From positions 1 through 17,390 of the forward strand of contig WLDA01000004.1 of NCBI GenBank assembly GCA_009705025.1: a stretch of DNA of 17,390 nucleotides. The letters are read 5' to 3'. Shown here one piece after another: positions 1 to 6,447 of this stretch (position 1 is the first letter of the stretch; each line of letters begins with the position of its first letter). The notes beneath the pieces are model-generated. The model made no database searches, was not told the DNA's origin, and saw nothing but the letters and a program-made list of their open reading frames with translations. The stretch is from Actinomycetota bacterium. GTDB lineage: Bacteria > Actinomycetota > Actinomycetes > Nanopelagicales > Nanopelagicaceae. A program made the translations under genes and the position numbers.

Positions 1-29
1 CCACCACGAACTATGAGTGCTTGTTTCAT
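1..29 (-). CDS. Start of a possible ThuA-like protein (5' fragment)
   Basis: An ATG lies directly after the TAA of the dehydratase with no base between them, and the frame stays open to the window edge, reading MKQALIVRG plus the first bases of a Gly codon. From memory, ThuA-like proteins often begin with a hydrophobic strand ending in a Gly-Gly-Trp motif, and this fragment fits such a start. ThuA-like genes commonly sit in sugar-catabolism clusters, which agrees with the neighbours. Only nine complete residues are visible, so the family call is tentative; the zero-gap junction makes co-transcription and coupled translation with the dehydratase likely. Confidence 0.35.
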
Positions 30-1736
30 TTAGTGTGACTCTCGTAGAACTTCTGAGCCGCTGCCACCTGTGAGAAAATCATTATCTGCTCCTGTATCTG
101 CTTGCATGACGTGGTCTATGTATAACTTTTGCCAACCCCGATCAGGTGAAGCAAATGCTTGTGTTGTGGCTGCATTCGGTGTTCGCTTTGCAAGTTCTTC
201 ATCAGAAATATCAATATTGAGTGTGCGTGCAGCTACATCAAGAACAATCATGTCCCCCGTTTGTACAACTGCAAGCGGTCCACCTGCTGCTGCTTCTGGC
301 GCAACATGGAGAACAACGGTGCCATATGCAGTTCCACTCATTCGACCATCACAAATACGCACCATATCTCGCACGCCTTTTTCCAATAATTTCTTCGGTA
401 GTGGCATGTTCGCAACTTCTGGCATACCTGGATAACCCTTAGGACCACAGCCACGAAGAATAAGAACTGAATTTTCATCTACATCAAGTGCTGGATCATC
501 AATTCGCTTTTTGAAATCTTCGATACTGTCGAAAACAATTGCTTTTCCTCTATGTTGCAACAAATGTGCACTAGCTGCCGCAGGTTTGATGACTGCACCG
601 AGTGGAGCTAAATTGCCAGTCAATACAGCAATTCCTGCACCTTCAAGTAAAGGTGTCTGGCGCTTTCTAATTACATCTGTGTCGTAAATTTCTGCCTCAG
701 ATAAATATGAAGTTAGTGGCTTGCCAGTAACAGTAATTGCTTTTGGATCCAATAAATCTTCTAGCTCTTTGAGAACTGCCAGTAAGCCACCTGCGCGATA
801 TAGATCCTCCATCAAATATTTACCTGCAGGTTGAAGATTTACTAATAGTGGAACGTGTGAGCCTGTTTTATCAAAATCTTTGAGTGAGAGATCTATGCCG
901 AGTCTTCCTGCAATTGCTAACAAGTGAACTACAGCATTTGTAGAGCCACCGATTCCGGCTAACGCAACAATTGCATTGAGGAAGGAGCCTCTAGTCATAA
1001 CATCACTAGGTTTTCTATCTTCATGAACCATTGAAACTATTAGACGACCAGATTCCTGTGCTGCTTGCAGTAAGCGACTATCAGCAGCTGGAGTTCCTGC
1101 TGTTCCTGGAATTGTCATGCCAAGTGCTTCAGCCATTGAACCCATTGTTGAAGCAGTTCCCATTGTGTTGCAATGACCACGACTGCGAATCATTGAAGAT
1201 TCAGAGTTGAGAAATTTTGCTTCACTCAATTTTTTGGCGCGAACATCTTCACTGAGTCGCCACACATCTGTACCGCAGCCAATTGGATTTCCTTCAAAAG
1301 TTCCAGTCAGCATTGGTCCACCAGGAACAACGAGCGCAGGTAAATCAACTGATGCTGCAGCCATAAGGAGCGCGGGAATTGTTTTATCGCAACCGCCAAG
1401 GAGTACAACTCCATCAATTGGGTTAGCACGAATCATTTCTTCAGTTGCCATTGCGGCCATATTGCGCCACAACATTGCAGTTGGACGCATCTGAGTTTCA
1501 CCAAGTGAAACACTTGGCATATTTAGTGGAACTCCACCAGCTTCCCAAATTCCATTCTTTACATGCTCCATAACTTCATTTAGATGCGAGTTACAGGGTG
1601 TTAGGTCTGAGGCTGTATTTGCGATTGCAATATGTGGTCGACCATCAAATGCATCATTAGGTAATCCGCGTCGCATCCATGCGCGATGTATATAAGAATC
1701 CCGATCTTTGCCGCCGTACCAATGCGCACTTCGCAT
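30..1736 (-). CDS. IlvD/Edd-family sugar-acid (aldonate) dehydratase, Fe-S dependent
   Basis: A 568-residue member of the IlvD/Edd family, which removes water from 2,3-dihydroxy acids to give 2-keto-3-deoxy acids. Three cysteines, C48 (TPCN), C116 (GGCDKT) and C189 (GHCNTMGTAST), have spacings of 68 and 73 residues, matching the [2Fe-2S] ligands I recall for Rhizobium L-arabinonate dehydratase. The C-terminal half has RGCGPKGYPGMPE and GRMSGTAYG, the latter holding the serine thought to act as base. The start MRSAHWYGGKDRD matches the family's usual N terminus and has GGGAGG eight bases upstream; a longer frame to 1796 lacks support and would run past the divergent gene. Branched-chain IlvD is less likely given the arabinonate/xylonate dehydratase-like N terminus and a surrounding sugar dehydrogenase, lactonase and SDR. 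The actual sugar acid cannot be read from sequence. Confidence 0.85.
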   Translation of the reverse strand: MRSAHWYGGKDRDSYIHRAWMRRGLPNDAFDGRPHIAIANTASDLTPCNSHLNEVMEHVKNGIWEAGGVPLNMPSVSLGETQMRPTAMLWRNMAAMATEEMIRANPIDGVVLLGGCDKTIPALLMAAASVDLPALVVPGGPMLTGTFEGNPIGCGTDVWRLSEDVRAKKLSEAKFLNSESSMIRSRGHCNTMGTASTMGSMAEALGMTIPGTAGTPAADSRLLQAAQESGRLIVSMVHEDRKPSDVMTRGSFLNAIVALAGIGGSTNAVVHLLAIAGRLGIDLSLKDFDKTGSHVPLLVNLQPAGKYLMEDLYRAGGLLAVLKELEDLLDPKAITVTGKPLTSYLSEAEIYDTDVIRKRQTPLLEGAGIAVLTGNLAPLGAVIKPAAASAHLLQHRGKAIVFDSIEDFKKRIDDPALDVDENSVLILRGCGPKGYPGMPEVANMPLPKKLLEKGVRDMVRICDGRMSGTAYGTVVLHVAPEAAAGGPLAVVQTGDMIVLDVAARTLNIDISDEELAKRTPNAATTQAFASPDRGWQKLYIDHVMQADTGADNDFLTGGSGSEVLRESH

Positions 1737-1744
1737 GCTCAGGG

Positions 1745-1750
1745 CCTCCC
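1745..1750 (-). promoter_or_regulatory. Shine-Dalgarno site of the dehydratase
   Basis: GGGAGG on the minus strand lies eight bases before the ATG at 1736. It decides the start codon, since the upstream in-frame ATG at 1796 has no such site. It sits inside the palindrome CCCATGGG/overlap region of the divergent promoter. Confidence 0.7.
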
Positions 1751-1772
1751 ATGGGTTTCGAAGTAAGGTTTG

Positions 1773-1780
1773 AGTATAGT
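1773..1780. promoter_or_regulatory. Overlapping divergent -10 elements (TATAGT / TATACT)
   Basis: The plus strand reads TATAGT at 1775-1780, six bases before the ATG of the dehydrogenase at 1787, as in a leaderless promoter. The minus strand reads TATACT at 1778-1773, which would start a dehydratase transcript near 1766 with about a 30-base leader containing GGGAGG. The two hexamers share four base pairs. No good -35 is visible for either. The plus call is stronger than the minus one. Confidence 0.5.
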
Positions 1781-1786
1781 GACGAT

Positions 1787-2800
1787 ATGAAGGCATTTGC
1801 TATCACTGCTCCTATGCAATCTGCTGTTGAAGATGTTCAAGAGCCAATTGCAGGTGATGGTGAAGTAGTTATTGATGTCTCACGTGTTGGTATTTGTGGG
1901 ACCGACCAAGAATATTTCACCGGTGAGATGGTTTATTTACATACTGGTAAAGCAGGTTATCCAATGCGGATTGGTCACGAATGGTGTGGAACAGTCTCTG
2001 CAATTGGAAATGGTGTAGACAAGAAATGGTTAGGCCAAAGAGTCACTGGTGACACCATGCTCGGATGTGGTACTTGCTATCGCTGCACATCAGGTAGACA
2101 ACATGTTTGTGAATCACGATCTGAAGTTGGAATCTCTCATGGTTTTGCTGGTGCGTTAGCTGAAAAATTCTTGATTCCTGCACGTGCATTACACGCACTA
2201 CCTGATTCAATCGATGATGCCATGGGTGCGATGGTTGAACCTGGTGGAAATTCTCTCAGGGCATCACAGGCAGCACTTGCTGGACCTGGTAGAAATATTC
2301 TTATTTGGGGAACAGGAACTATTGGTTTACTTACGGCTCTCTTTGCGCAAGCAGCAGGAGCAAATGTTTATTTGATCGGTCGAAATGAACAAACGATTGC
2401 TCTTGCAAAGAATATTGGAATCAAGAACACAAGTAAGCAGATTCCACAATTACCTACAGGTTTTGATGCGGTTATTGATGCCACAAACGACCCTGACATT
2501 CCTGCGCTAGCAGTTAGTACTGTTGAACCTGGCGGGCGCATTGTTTATATTGGAATTGCAGGCGAAGCTAGTTATGTAGATTCTCGAGTAATCACACTTG
2601 CCGATGTCACTGTTATTGGAATTCTCTCTGGTTCCCCTGGCTTAGCTGGAACCATTGAGATGTATGCCAGTGGAAAAGTAGATCCTCGTCCACTTATTGC
2701 TGCAACTATTTCTATGCAGCAAGTAGGAGATATTTTCCTAGGTAAGAGACCAGCAGGTGCTGGTGATGGACCAAAGATCCATATTGATCCTCGAATCTAA
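1787..2800 (+). CDS. Zinc-dependent MDR-family sugar/polyol dehydrogenase
   Basis: A 337-residue medium-chain dehydrogenase with the full two-zinc pattern. Catalytic zinc residues are C37 (GICGTD), H64 and E65 (GHEW) and probably E151. Structural zinc cysteines are C94, C97, C100 and C108 in GCGTCYRC...C. The Rossmann glycine motif is WGTGTIG at about 174-180. The family oxidises secondary alcohols, polyols or the C1 hydroxyl of aldoses with NAD(P)+; beside a gluconolactonase the best guess is an aldose 1-dehydrogenase, which is inference. The start MKAFAI is chosen because it matches the family N terminus and has TATAGT exactly six bases upstream without a Shine-Dalgarno sequence; an earlier in-frame ATG at 1679 would overlap the divergent dehydratase. 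Its TAA shares the bases CTAA with the stop of the convergent lactonase. Confidence 0.85.
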   Translation: MKAFAITAPMQSAVEDVQEPIAGDGEVVIDVSRVGICGTDQEYFTGEMVYLHTGKAGYPMRIGHEWCGTVSAIGNGVDKKWLGQRVTGDTMLGCGTCYRCTSGRQHVCESRSEVGISHGFAGALAEKFLIPARALHALPDSIDDAMGAMVEPGGNSLRASQAALAGPGRNILIWGTGTIGLLTALFAQAAGANVYLIGRNEQTIALAKNIGIKNTSKQIPQLPTGFDAVIDATNDPDIPALAVSTVEPGGRIVYIGIAGEASYVDSRVITLADVTVIGILSGSPGLAGTIEMYASGKVDPRPLIAATISMQQVGDIFLGKRPAGAGDGPKIHIDPRI

Positions 2801-3684
2801 ACTGCGAAACTCGCAGTTGCGCGACCTGTTGCACCTGGCTTACAGATAAAAGTTTTTCCCGCATGTTCCCCATCATCAAATGGATCTCCTGCTCGGCCTG
2901 ATGATTGTGCTGTTGTAATCATCAAAATATCCAAATTTGGACCAATAAAGGCACACGATGAGGCAAATTTTGCAGGTACTGAAATAATTTCACTGACTTT
3001 GAAGTTTTCATCAAGTCGACGCACTTCGCTACTTCCCCAGAACGCAACCCACAAGCCACCTTGGTTATCTGCGCACATTCCGTCAGGAAATCCTTCATCA
3101 GGATCTGCTGTGTAGCGAACCTTACGATTTTTAATATTTTTTCCTTCTACATCAAATGAATCAATTGTGAATTTCATCGTGTCGATGTAATACATAGTCT
3201 TACCGTCATCACTCCAGTCGAGACCATTACTTAAAGTGACGTCACTTATTACGCGTTCCATCTTTGAACCATCGTGGTCTAATCGATACAGCGCAGCTTC
3301 ACCTGGTGTGAAATCAGCAGTAAGGGATCCAAGCCATAAATCACCCGTTGGAGAAACTTTTGCATCATTCCAACGAATAGGAAATTTTTCACCCGGTCCA
3401 TCCACATCAACTCGATTAGGTAGTGCGTGCATCGTTCCATCAACATCACGCAAATAAGGACCAGAAGTTGTTCCGATGAGTTCTCCACCATGTGCTCGTG
3501 GAATCACAAAGCCAATCTCTTCATCAACTGAATATTCACCAGTCTTATTGGTATCCAAATCACGCCACAAGACTTTCTTTCCAGTGATATCAACCCAATA
3601 TCCACGTTCATTATTCTTGCCAGCAGAGGCAGGGCCTTCGCCCAATTCACACTTACGGTCATCCCATACATCGGCTTTAATCAT
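2797..3684 (-). CDS. SMP-30/gluconolactonase/LRE-family lactonase
   Basis: A 295-residue six-bladed beta-propeller of the SMP-30 family, which hydrolyses sugar lactones to aldonates using one divalent metal. The metal and substrate residues of the human protein have clear counterparts: E16 (LGEGP), N106 (RWNDAK), N153 (SNGLDWS) and D201 (PDGMCAD). No signal peptide is seen, so it should be cytoplasmic. The start is uncertain: MIKADVW at 3684 fits the family length, while an in-frame ATG at 3699 adds five residues; neither has a Shine-Dalgarno site or a perfectly spaced -10. Its stop overlaps that of the dehydrogenase, and it is divergent from the SDR gene. In context it probably opens the lactone made by the dehydrogenase, giving the substrate for the dehydratase. 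Confidence 0.88.
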   Translation of the reverse strand: MIKADVWDDRKCELGEGPASAGKNNERGYWVDITGKKVLWRDLDTNKTGEYSVDEEIGFVIPRAHGGELIGTTSGPYLRDVDGTMHALPNRVDVDGPGEKFPIRWNDAKVSPTGDLWLGSLTADFTPGEAALYRLDHDGSKMERVISDVTLSNGLDWSDDGKTMYYIDTMKFTIDSFDVEGKNIKNRKVRYTADPDEGFPDGMCADNQGGLWVAFWGSSEVRRLDENFKVSEIISVPAKFASSCAFIGPNLDILMITTAQSSGRAGDPFDDGEHAGKTFICKPGATGRATASFAV

Positions 3685-3686
3685 GG

Positions 3687-3719
3687 CTATTTCTACCATA
3701 ATGTGGGAAATGGAAATAG
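3687..3719. repeat. 7-bp inverted repeat in divergent promoter region
   Basis: CTATTTC at 3687-3693 and GAAATAG at 3713-3719 are exact reverse complements separated by 19 bases. A second GGAAAT copy at 3706-3711 precedes the one at 3712-3717 in tandem. The element spans the region between the lactonase and SDR starts and touches the TAGACT hexamer of the SDR gene, so an operator role is plausible, but no local regulator gene is in the window. Confidence 0.35.
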
Positions 3720-3722
3720 ACT
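3717..3722 (+). promoter_or_regulatory. Candidate leaderless -10 of the SDR gene (TAGACT)
   Basis: TAGACT lies seven bases before the ATG at 3730, with no Shine-Dalgarno sequence in between. This matches the pattern at other gene starts in the window apart from one extra base of spacing. CATAAT at 3697-3702 is an alternative -10 that would give a leader of about 20 bases. Confidence 0.4.
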
Positions 3723-3729
3723 TGCGGCC

Positions 3730-4488
3730 ATGACTTCAAATGCAATTCTATTTACAGATCAAGTAGTCGTTGTTGTTGGTGCTAGTAACGGGATTGGCCG
3801 TGCTGCCGCTTCACTTATCGCAAGCCGTGGAGCGAAAGTTGTTATAGCCGATATGAATCCTGAAGGACTTGCGCAACTTGCTCTGGAATTGAAATTGCCA
3901 GCAAATCAAGTCCACGTCCTTGATGTCTCTAATCAAAACGGTGTTTCTGCTTTTATTGCAACGATTATCAAGGAGCATGGTCGCATTGATGCCTTAGTAA
4001 ATTCTGCTGGCATTGTTGGGCAATCAAATGTAAAAATTGAGGATCTTGATTGGGCAACTTTTGAAAAGACAATTCAAGTGAACCTCTATGGTGCGATTTG
4101 GCTGACCCAACAAATAATTCCGCAGATGAAAAAACAGGCCTACGGTCGAATTGTTCATTTAGCATCAATTGCAGGAAAAGAAGGAAATCCTGGAATGGCC
4201 TCTTACAACACATCTAAAGCAGGTTTGATTGGTTTTGTAAAAGGAGCGGCTAAAGAGTTAGCGCAAGAAGGTGTCATCATTAATGCACTTGCTCCAGCAG
4301 TTATTAGTACACCAATGAATTCAAATACAAGTGAAGAGACTTTGAAGTACATGATCTCTCGAATTCCGCTTGGGCGCACCGGTCAAGCAAGTGAAGTTGC
4401 CGAGATAATTGCATTCATGGCGTCGCCTGCTTGCTCATTTACAACAGGATTTACATTCGATATTTCAGGCGGACGTGCTACGTACTAA
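3730..4488 (+). CDS. Short-chain dehydrogenase/reductase, likely sugar-acid or sugar dehydrogenase
   Basis: A 252-residue classical SDR. The cofactor motif GASNGIG is at 17-23, an acidic residue (D41) ends the second strand and favours NAD(H), NSAG is at 91-94, N118 is present, and the catalytic serine, tyrosine and lysine are S146, Y159 and K163 (YNTSK). The stretch SIAGKEGNP recalls SDRs that oxidise 2-keto-3-deoxy-L-fuconate-type acids, from memory; FabG-like reductases are the main alternative. With the dehydratase and lactonase nearby, oxidation of a 2-keto-3-deoxy acid to a diketo acid or of a free sugar is the best inference. MTSNAI is preferred over the ATG at 3703 because it gives the usual family length. 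The gene ends in a 24-base tail overlap with the convergent methyltransferase. Confidence 0.83.
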   Translation: MTSNAILFTDQVVVVVGASNGIGRAAASLIASRGAKVVIADMNPEGLAQLALELKLPANQVHVLDVSNQNGVSAFIATIIKEHGRIDALVNSAGIVGQSNVKIEDLDWATFEKTIQVNLYGAIWLTQQIIPQMKKQAYGRIVHLASIAGKEGNPGMASYNTSKAGLIGFVKGAAKELAQEGVIINALAPAVISTPMNSNTSEETLKYMISRIPLGRTGQASEVAEIIAFMASPACSFTTGFTFDISGGRATY

Positions 4489-5670
4489 CTCTTTTTCTAA
4501 ACGCTCTGCAAGTGCTGGTTTTACTTTCCACATCGCAATCATCTCTTCATACCGCGCAATATCTTGAGCCTCTGGTTTTGCGCCAGTTTTTACGCCGCGA
4601 ATCATCAAATTTCTTGGTGTGTGCTCTCCCCCAATAAATTCGATGACATCAACTCGATAACCTAATAAACGAAGAATCTGCGCACGCAAAGCATCGGTGA
4701 GCAGATCACTCATTCGTTCTTTCATGAGGCCATGCTTAGTCATCATTGCCCAAGGTTCAGGAATATCACTGAGTTGGCTTTGCAAATCATGATGACAACA
4801 GGGAGCAATAAAAAGTAATTTGGCATCACTTTGAACTGCCCAAGCGATTGCATCATCAGTTGCTGTATCGCATGCATGAAGAGCTATTGCGACATCAGTT
4901 TTTGAAGCTGTTGTCTCTGCAATTTCTTCTGCACGAAATTCAATACTTTTTTCAATTCTTAGTTTCTGTGCGATAGCAATATTTCTATCTCGTGATTTCG
5001 GACGAATATCAATTCCAACTACAGAGACAGGAATCCCTTGGGCTTGTAAGTATTGATGAGCGCCAAAAGTTAGGTAGGCATGGCCGCAGCCAAGATCAGT
5101 AATCGAGAGTGGATTCTCTTTCGTTGGTTTATGAATTTGACCTGCTTCAATTGCATTCTTCAGTGTTGGAGCAATAATGCGTAAAAACTCCTCAACTTGC
5201 ATGTATTTGTCTATCTTTGAGGGCTTGATGACGCCTTTCGCATCTGAGATCCCAACTTCAACAAGGAATGGGTCGTTTGCATTGAGGAGTCGATTCTTAT
5301 TGCGATCATGAGTTAGTACTTGCTCATTCGACCCTTTTGAGCGGGTTACAAGAGCTTCACCTTTTTTGGAAATACGAATTGAAAGCGAGCCAGTCACGTG
5401 TTCAACCAAAATGTTTGCAAAACCTGATGTAAGCAGCGCTAGTGAGTTAAATTCCGTCGGAAGGAAATTTTTCGCAGTAGTTTGGCGCCCATCATTTTCG
5501 ATTACTTGTATGTGTATTTGATCCTTTATTTGTACTGGGCGAATATCTATTCTCTCGCATGGCGTTTGCATATTACGACGTCGACCGGATAAGACGACTC
5601 TAACTAAACTTTGAGAGTCACCAATTAGAGCAACTGCTTGCGTTATAGCCTCATCTAGCTCAATAGCCAT
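4465..5670 (-). CDS. Class I SAM-dependent methyltransferase, Methyltransf_32-like, function unknown
   Basis: A 401-residue protein. Residues 1 to about 150 form an N-terminal region I do not recognise. Residues 185 to 300 carry a Rossmann methyltransferase fold: motif I DLGCGHAYL at 192-200, the acidic end of the second strand GID at 219-221, ALHACDTATDDAI at 263-275 and APCCHHDL at 289-296. This ALHAC plus PCCHH combination resembles the PF13679 group that includes the METTL25 and GSTCD proteins; the substrate is unknown, and RNA or protein are both possible. It is last in a run with the response regulator, kinase and smaller methyltransferase, nine bases from the upstream stop, but has its own TAAGTT hexamer six bases before the ATG and no Shine-Dalgarno site. 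The 3' end overlaps the SDR gene by 24 bases. Confidence 0.8.
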   Translation of the reverse strand: MAIELDEAITQAVALIGDSQSLVRVVLSGRRRNMQTPCERIDIRPVQIKDQIHIQVIENDGRQTTAKNFLPTEFNSLALLTSGFANILVEHVTGSLSIRISKKGEALVTRSKGSNEQVLTHDRNKNRLLNANDPFLVEVGISDAKGVIKPSKIDKYMQVEEFLRIIAPTLKNAIEAGQIHKPTKENPLSITDLGCGHAYLTFGAHQYLQAQGIPVSVVGIDIRPKSRDRNIAIAQKLRIEKSIEFRAEEIAETTASKTDVAIALHACDTATDDAIAWAVQSDAKLLFIAPCCHHDLQSQLSDIPEPWAMMTKHGLMKERMSDLLTDALRAQILRLLGYRVDVIEFIGGEHTPRNLMIRGVKTGAKPEAQDIARYEEMIAMWKVKPALAERLEKELVRSTSA

Positions 5671-5676
5671 AGAGCA

Positions 5677-5682
5677 AACTTA
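5677..5682 (-). promoter_or_regulatory. Leaderless -10 (TAAGTT) made from a stop codon
   Basis: On the minus strand TAAGTT is followed by six bases and then the ATG at 5670. The TAA is also the stop codon of the 251-residue methyltransferase. No Shine-Dalgarno sequence is present, so a leaderless transcript is the simplest reading. Confidence 0.5.
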
Positions 5683-6435
5683 GCAAATGACTGCACTTCC
5701 TTTTTCATGAGGCAGAATTTCTAGATTCTTTTTAGGGAACGCCTTGGCAAACATCTCGGCAAGTTCATGCTCTCCATCGCGATTTACGTCATCGATAACG
5801 ATTACTGCTTTAGGAGATAGCTTGGCCTCAAACTCCTTGAGCGCAGGTTGACGAGCTTTTGGATTCTTCGATCCCGGTGGGCCATCAATTACAAGCAAAT
5901 CAATATTCTTTAGATTCTTTAGAAAAGTTAGGTCATACCAGTCAGAACCAGAAGCATGTGCCTTCAGAGGCGCAACACGAATTTCAACATTTTTCACGCC
6001 GTGATTTTTGAGCATTTCTCGGGTTTTCTGCGCAAACTCTTCTGAGTGATCAATGCTCACAATTTTTGTTCTACCCTGTGAAGCTTTTGCCATGATGAGT
6101 GTTGATATTCCAGAGCCGAGTTCAACTATTAATTTTGGCCGATTCTTGCGAACGAGATCCATCAAAGTTAGTAATAGATCAGGTGATGCTGCCCAACTAC
6201 GAGTTGGAGGCAGTGGAGCAGTCAATTTTACAAGTGTGAGTAACTGTGCGAAGTATTCACTTTGCCTGTAGTGCTGCCACATCTCCTTATTTGACGCCTT
6301 TATACTTTTTGCAATATCTCGATTTTGCCCGGCTACCTTGTTCATTTTCCGATGCAAGCCTCGCACGGAGCGCACGACATACATTATTGCTAGAAGTAAA
6401 ACTAAAGAAAGCAAAATCTGTAGCTGTCTCGACAT
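5680..6435 (-). CDS. Membrane-anchored class I methyltransferase (Methyltransf_24-like)
   Basis: A 251-residue protein with a single N-terminal hydrophobic helix at about 6-22, then a basic, probably helical stretch to 60, then a SAM-binding fold: motif I VELGSGIST at 104-112, IDH at 128-130 and VIDGPPGSK at 182-190, with VIVIDDVNRDGE later. The basic residues after the helix suggest a cytoplasmic catalytic domain tethered to the membrane. The group includes sugar and small-molecule O-methyltransferases, so a cell-envelope glycan is a reasonable but unproven substrate. It overlaps the kinase stop region and may be both read through from the kinase and started from its own TAGAAT hexamer six bases before the ATG. 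No Shine-Dalgarno site is present. Confidence 0.78.
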   Translation of the reverse strand: MSRQLQILLSLVLLLAIMYVVRSVRGLHRKMNKVAGQNRDIAKSIKASNKEMWQHYRQSEYFAQLLTLVKLTAPLPPTRSWAASPDLLLTLMDLVRKNRPKLIVELGSGISTLIMAKASQGRTKIVSIDHSEEFAQKTREMLKNHGVKNVEIRVAPLKAHASGSDWYDLTFLKNLKNIDLLVIDGPPGSKNPKARQPALKEFEAKLSPKAVIVIDDVNRDGEHELAEMFAKAFPKKNLEILPHEKGSAVIC

Positions 6436-6441
6436 TGAAAT

Positions 6442-6447
6442 ATTCTA
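6442..6447 (-). promoter_or_regulatory. Leaderless -10 (TAGAAT) made from a stop codon
   Basis: On the minus strand TAGAAT is followed by six bases and the ATG at 6435. Its first three bases are the TAG stop of the histidine kinase. TAGAAT differs from TATAAT at one position, making it one of the best -10 matches in the window. Confidence 0.55.

Noticed and set aside
70..435. Open reading frame of 121 codons on the plus strand
   Set aside because: It lies wholly antisense to the conserved dehydratase, lacks a ribosome site and has no recognisable protein features.
30..1736. Reading the dehydratase as branched-chain IlvD
   Set aside because: The N terminus (RSAHWYGGKDRD) and cysteine spacing fit the sugar-acid branch, and the neighbours are sugar enzymes; no other branched-chain gene is present.
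1748..1755. CCCATGGG palindrome as a regulator site
   Set aside because: Eight bases of symmetry containing the Shine-Dalgarno sequence can easily occur by chance, and no second copy is seen.
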